A stretch of DNA of 64,000 nucleotides, taken from NCBI RefSeq assembly GCF_029227915.1, contig NC_079884.1:28150001-28214000 (forward strand), given 5' to 3'. Below are positions 61,533 through 64,000 of the stretch, piece by piece. The position numbers and the translations under genes were made by a program. Origin of the DNA: Hydractinia symbiolongicarpus. Its lineage: Eukaryota; Cnidaria; Hydrozoa; Anthoathecata; Hydractiniidae. The first letter of the stretch is position 1. Each line of letters starts with the position of its first letter. A model generated the notes under the pieces. The model did no database searches. It saw only the letters and a list, made by a program, of their open reading frames with translations, and was not told the DNA's origin.

Positions 61533-64000
61533 GAGTTACAACGGTTGCGTCACATATTCGTACCAACATGTATTTAGCGATATTTTTCCGCTACTACTAG
61601 GTTCCATCGCTTTTAACAGTGAAACGATTGACTGTGAGACTTAATTGAACTGATTTTGGACTGTGACCTTATAAATGTGAAAGCCAGACAATTGGACTTC
61701 AAGAAATAACATTCTTCCTAATTTGACATGATTGCTGGAACTCAGCGATTACACTGGTCACTGTGGTAGCGCTTTATTACAAAATTAAGATAAACAAGTC
61801 ATTTTTTACTGTGGGACCAATCCTAGCCGTCGGCTCGCGCTGAAGAAATAGAGACAGTTTCAAAAACTACATTTCATTTACTTTCTAACGTTGTCAATCC
61901 GTTTGAGTTACAACGGTTGCGTCACATATTTGTACCAACATTTATTTAGTGATTTTCTTCCGATATTACTAAGTTGTATTGCTTTTAACAGTGAAACGAT
62001 TGACTGTGGGAATTAATAGAACTGACTCTGGACTGCGACCTTATAAATGTGATAAATGAGCCAATTGGTCTCCAAGAAATAACATTCTTCTTAATTTGAC
62101 ATGATTGCCGGAATTCATCGATTACATTAGGCTCTGTGGTAGCGCTTTATATAAAAATTTAGATAAATAAGACTTTTCTTACTGTGGGACCAATCCTGGT
62201 CGTTAGCACGCGCTGAATAAATAGGAAAAGTTCCAAAGATCATATTTCATTGACTTTGTAGCGGTATAAGTCCGTTTGAGTTACAACGGTTCTGTCACAT
62301 ATTCGTACCAATATGTATTTAGCGATAGTATTCGGATATTACTAGGTTGCATCGCTTTTAACAGTGAAACGCTTGACTGTGGGACTTAATTGAACTGATT
62401 TTGGACTTTGACCTTGTAAATGTGTTAAATGAGCCAGTTTGACTACAAGAAATAACATTCCTCCTAATTTGACATGATTGCTGGAACTCAGCGATTACAC
62501 TGGTCACTGTGGTAGCGCTTTATTACAAAATTAAGATAAACAAGTCATTCTTTACTGTGGGACCAATCCTAGCCGTTAGCTCGCGCTGAAGAAATAGAGA
62601 CAGTTTCAGAAACTACATTTCATTTACTTTCTAACGGTGTCAATCCGTTTGAGTTACAACGGTTGCGTCACATATTCGTACCAACATGTATTTAGCGATA
62701 TTTTTCCGCTACTACTAGGTTCCATCGCTTTTAACAGTGAAATGATTGACTGTGAGACTTAATTGAACTGATTTTGGACTGTGAACTTATAAATGTGAAA
62801 GCGAGACAATTGGACTTCAAGAAAAAACATTCTTCCTAATTTGACATGATTGCTGGAACTCAGCGATTACACTGGTCACTGTGGTAGCGCTTTATTACAA
62901 AATTAAGATAAACAAGTCATTTTTTACTGTGGGACCAATCCTAGCCGTCGGCTCGCGCTGAAGAAATAGAGACAGTTTCAAAAACTACATTTCATTTACT
63001 TTCTAACGTTGTCAATCCGTTTGAGTTACAACGGTTGCGTCACATATTTGTACCAACATTTATTTAGTGATTTTCTTCCGATATTACTAAGTTGTATTGC
63101 TTTTAACAGTGAAACGATTGACTGTGGGAATTAATAGAACTGATTCTGGACTGCGACCTTATAAATGTGATAAATGAGCCAATTGGTCTCCAAGGAATAA
63201 CATTCTTCTTAATTTGACATGATTGCCGGAATTCATCGATTACATTAGGCTCTGTGGTAGCGCTTTATTACAAAATTAAGATAAACAAGTCATTTTTTAC
63301 TGTGGGACCAATCCTAGCCGTCGGCTCACGCTTAAAAAATAGAGACAGTTTCAAAAACTACATTTCATTTATTTTCTAACGGTGTCAATCCGTTTGTGTT
63401 ACAACGGTTGAGTCACATATTTGTACCAACATTTATTTAGTGACTTTCTTCCGATATTACTAAGTTGTATTGCTTTTAACAGTGAAACGATTGACTGTGG
63501 GAATTAATAGAACTGATTCTAGACTGCGACCTTATAAATGTTATAAATGAGCCAATTGGTCTCCAAGGAATAACATTCTTCTTAATTTGACATGATTGCC
63601 GGAATTCATCGATTACATTAGGCTCTGTGGTAGCGCTTTATATAAAAATTTAGATAAATAAGTCTTTTCTTACTGTGGGACCAATCCTGGTCGTTAGCAC
63701 GCGCTGAATAAATAGGAAAAGCTCCAAAGACCATATTTCATTGACTTTGTAGCGGTATAAGTCCGTTCGAGTTACAACGGTTCTGTCACATATTCGTACC
63801 AATATGTATTTAGCGATAGTATTCGGATATTACTAGGTTGCATCGCTTTTAACAGTGAAACGCTTGACTGTGGGACTTAATTGAACTGATTTTGGACTTT
63901 GACCTTGTAAATGTGTTAAATGAGCCAGTTTGACTACAAGAAATAACATTCCTCCTAATTTGACATGATTGCTGGAACTCAGCGATTACACTGGTCACTG
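61231..64000. repeat. Long-range duplicate of 50239-53008 (2770 bp, runs off the window)
   Basis: Monomers 61533 (B), 61905 (C/E), 62278 (A), 62651 (B), 63023 (C/D), 63396 (E), 63769 (A, cut by the window end). It shares the whole set of private variants with the heptamer zone: GAAAGCCAGAC, GACTCTGGACTGC, ATAAGACTTTTC, AAAGATCATATTTC, GAAATGATTGAC, GAAAAAACATTC, GGCTCACGCTTAAAAAATAG, AAAAGCTCC and CCGTTCGAG, in the same order. Confidence 0.92.
63769..64000. repeat. Partial A monomer at window end (232 bp)
   Basis: It begins with GAGTTACAACGGTTCTG after CCGTTC and ends at CACTGGTCACTG. The array clearly continues beyond the window. Confidence 0.9.

Larger units (their letters stand above)
1..64000. 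repeat. Satellite DNA array, 372-373 bp monomer, about 172 head-to-tail copies
   Basis: The motif GAGTTACAAC (or one-base variants) recurs every 371-374 bp from position 10 to 63769, always on the + strand, except at four deletion junctions. Other landmarks recur once per monomer in constant order: GTCACATATT, AACAGTGAAACG, TTTGACATGA, CTGTGGTAGCG and ACTGTGGGACC. Nothing unique interrupts the array, so every stretch without a gene is satellite. Base composition is 37.5% G+C (135 of 360 bases counted over 54661-55020). The unit is close to two nucleosome repeats long, as in many satellites. Function is unknown; centromeric or pericentromeric heterochromatin is the usual setting for such arrays, but this is inference. 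I do not recognise the family name or host. Confidence 0.98.

Noticed and set aside
1-64000. CRISPR array
   Set aside because: Regular spacing is 372-373 bp with no short repeat/unique spacer pattern; adjacent units are similar over their whole length.
1-64000. CENP-B box in the monomer
   Set aside because: ATTCGTACCAACATGT fits only the TTCG....A start of the box; the CGGG part is missing in every monomer I read.
1-64000. Transposon or LTR origin of the repeat
   Set aside because: No terminal repeats, target-site duplications, or reverse transcriptase/transposase-like frames; units abut directly at constant phase.
1-64000. Telomeric or simple-sequence repeats
   Set aside because: No runs of TTAGG/TTAGGG-like or microsatellite units; only short A/T runs inside the monomer.

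Overview
The whole 64 kb is one uninterrupted tandem satellite DNA array. I see no gene, RNA gene, transposon, CRISPR array or unique sequence. The unit is an AT-rich monomer of 372-373 bp (37.5% G+C, counted over 54661-55020). I followed its start motif GAGTTACAAC from position 10 to position 63769. It recurs every 371-374 bp, about 172 monomer equivalents, always head-to-tail on the same strand. Only four breaks of more than a few bases change the spacing: near 341 (-75 bp), 4445 (-13 bp), 22615 (-75 bp) and 61230 (-189 bp). The organism is a eukaryote with large satellite heterochromatin (inference). The monomer is about two nucleosome repeats long and CpG is not depleted, which would suit an invertebrate such as an insect, but the sequence alone does not name a taxon and I do not recognise the family. 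A centromeric or pericentromeric location is plausible but unproven.

Layout. (1) 1-5513: divergent, mixed monomers with a six-monomer-offset duplication (1054-2130 / 3291-4367) and two out-of-register deletions. (2) 5514-13712: two monomer classes alternate (about 745 bp period), with a tandem tetramer (6259-9240). A third monomer class is inserted at 10359, giving an early pentamer. (3) 13713-25192: mixed old monomers grading into the new types, including a second copy of the 75-bp deletion. (4) 25193-30786: three tandem copies of a 1864-1865 bp pentamer, named here A-B-C-D-E. (5) 30787-40851: the same five types reshuffled by in-register exchange into hybrids and 2- to 11-monomer spacings. 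(6) 40852-48304: three copies of a hexamer (2236 bp), the middle one carrying two extra monomers. (7) 48305-54267: tetramer, heptamer and mosaic units. (8) 54268-58739: four trimers of 1118 bp. (9) 58740-60976: an island of old monomers related to 1.4-5.1 kb. (10) 60977-64000: a 189-bp non-register junction, to the right of which the sequence is a copy of 50239-53008 displaced by 10,992 bp.

Read together, these describe layered satellite evolution. An ancestral half-unit of roughly 163-210 bp may have doubled to the 373-bp monomer. Monomers then formed alternating dimers, a B monomer entered to make a pentamer, and unequal crossing-over and conversion produced local 3-, 5-, 6- and 7-monomer higher-order repeats (HORs). 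Homogeneity rises from left to right. Short minus-strand open frames exist but are by-products of the repeat and are not annotated as genes.
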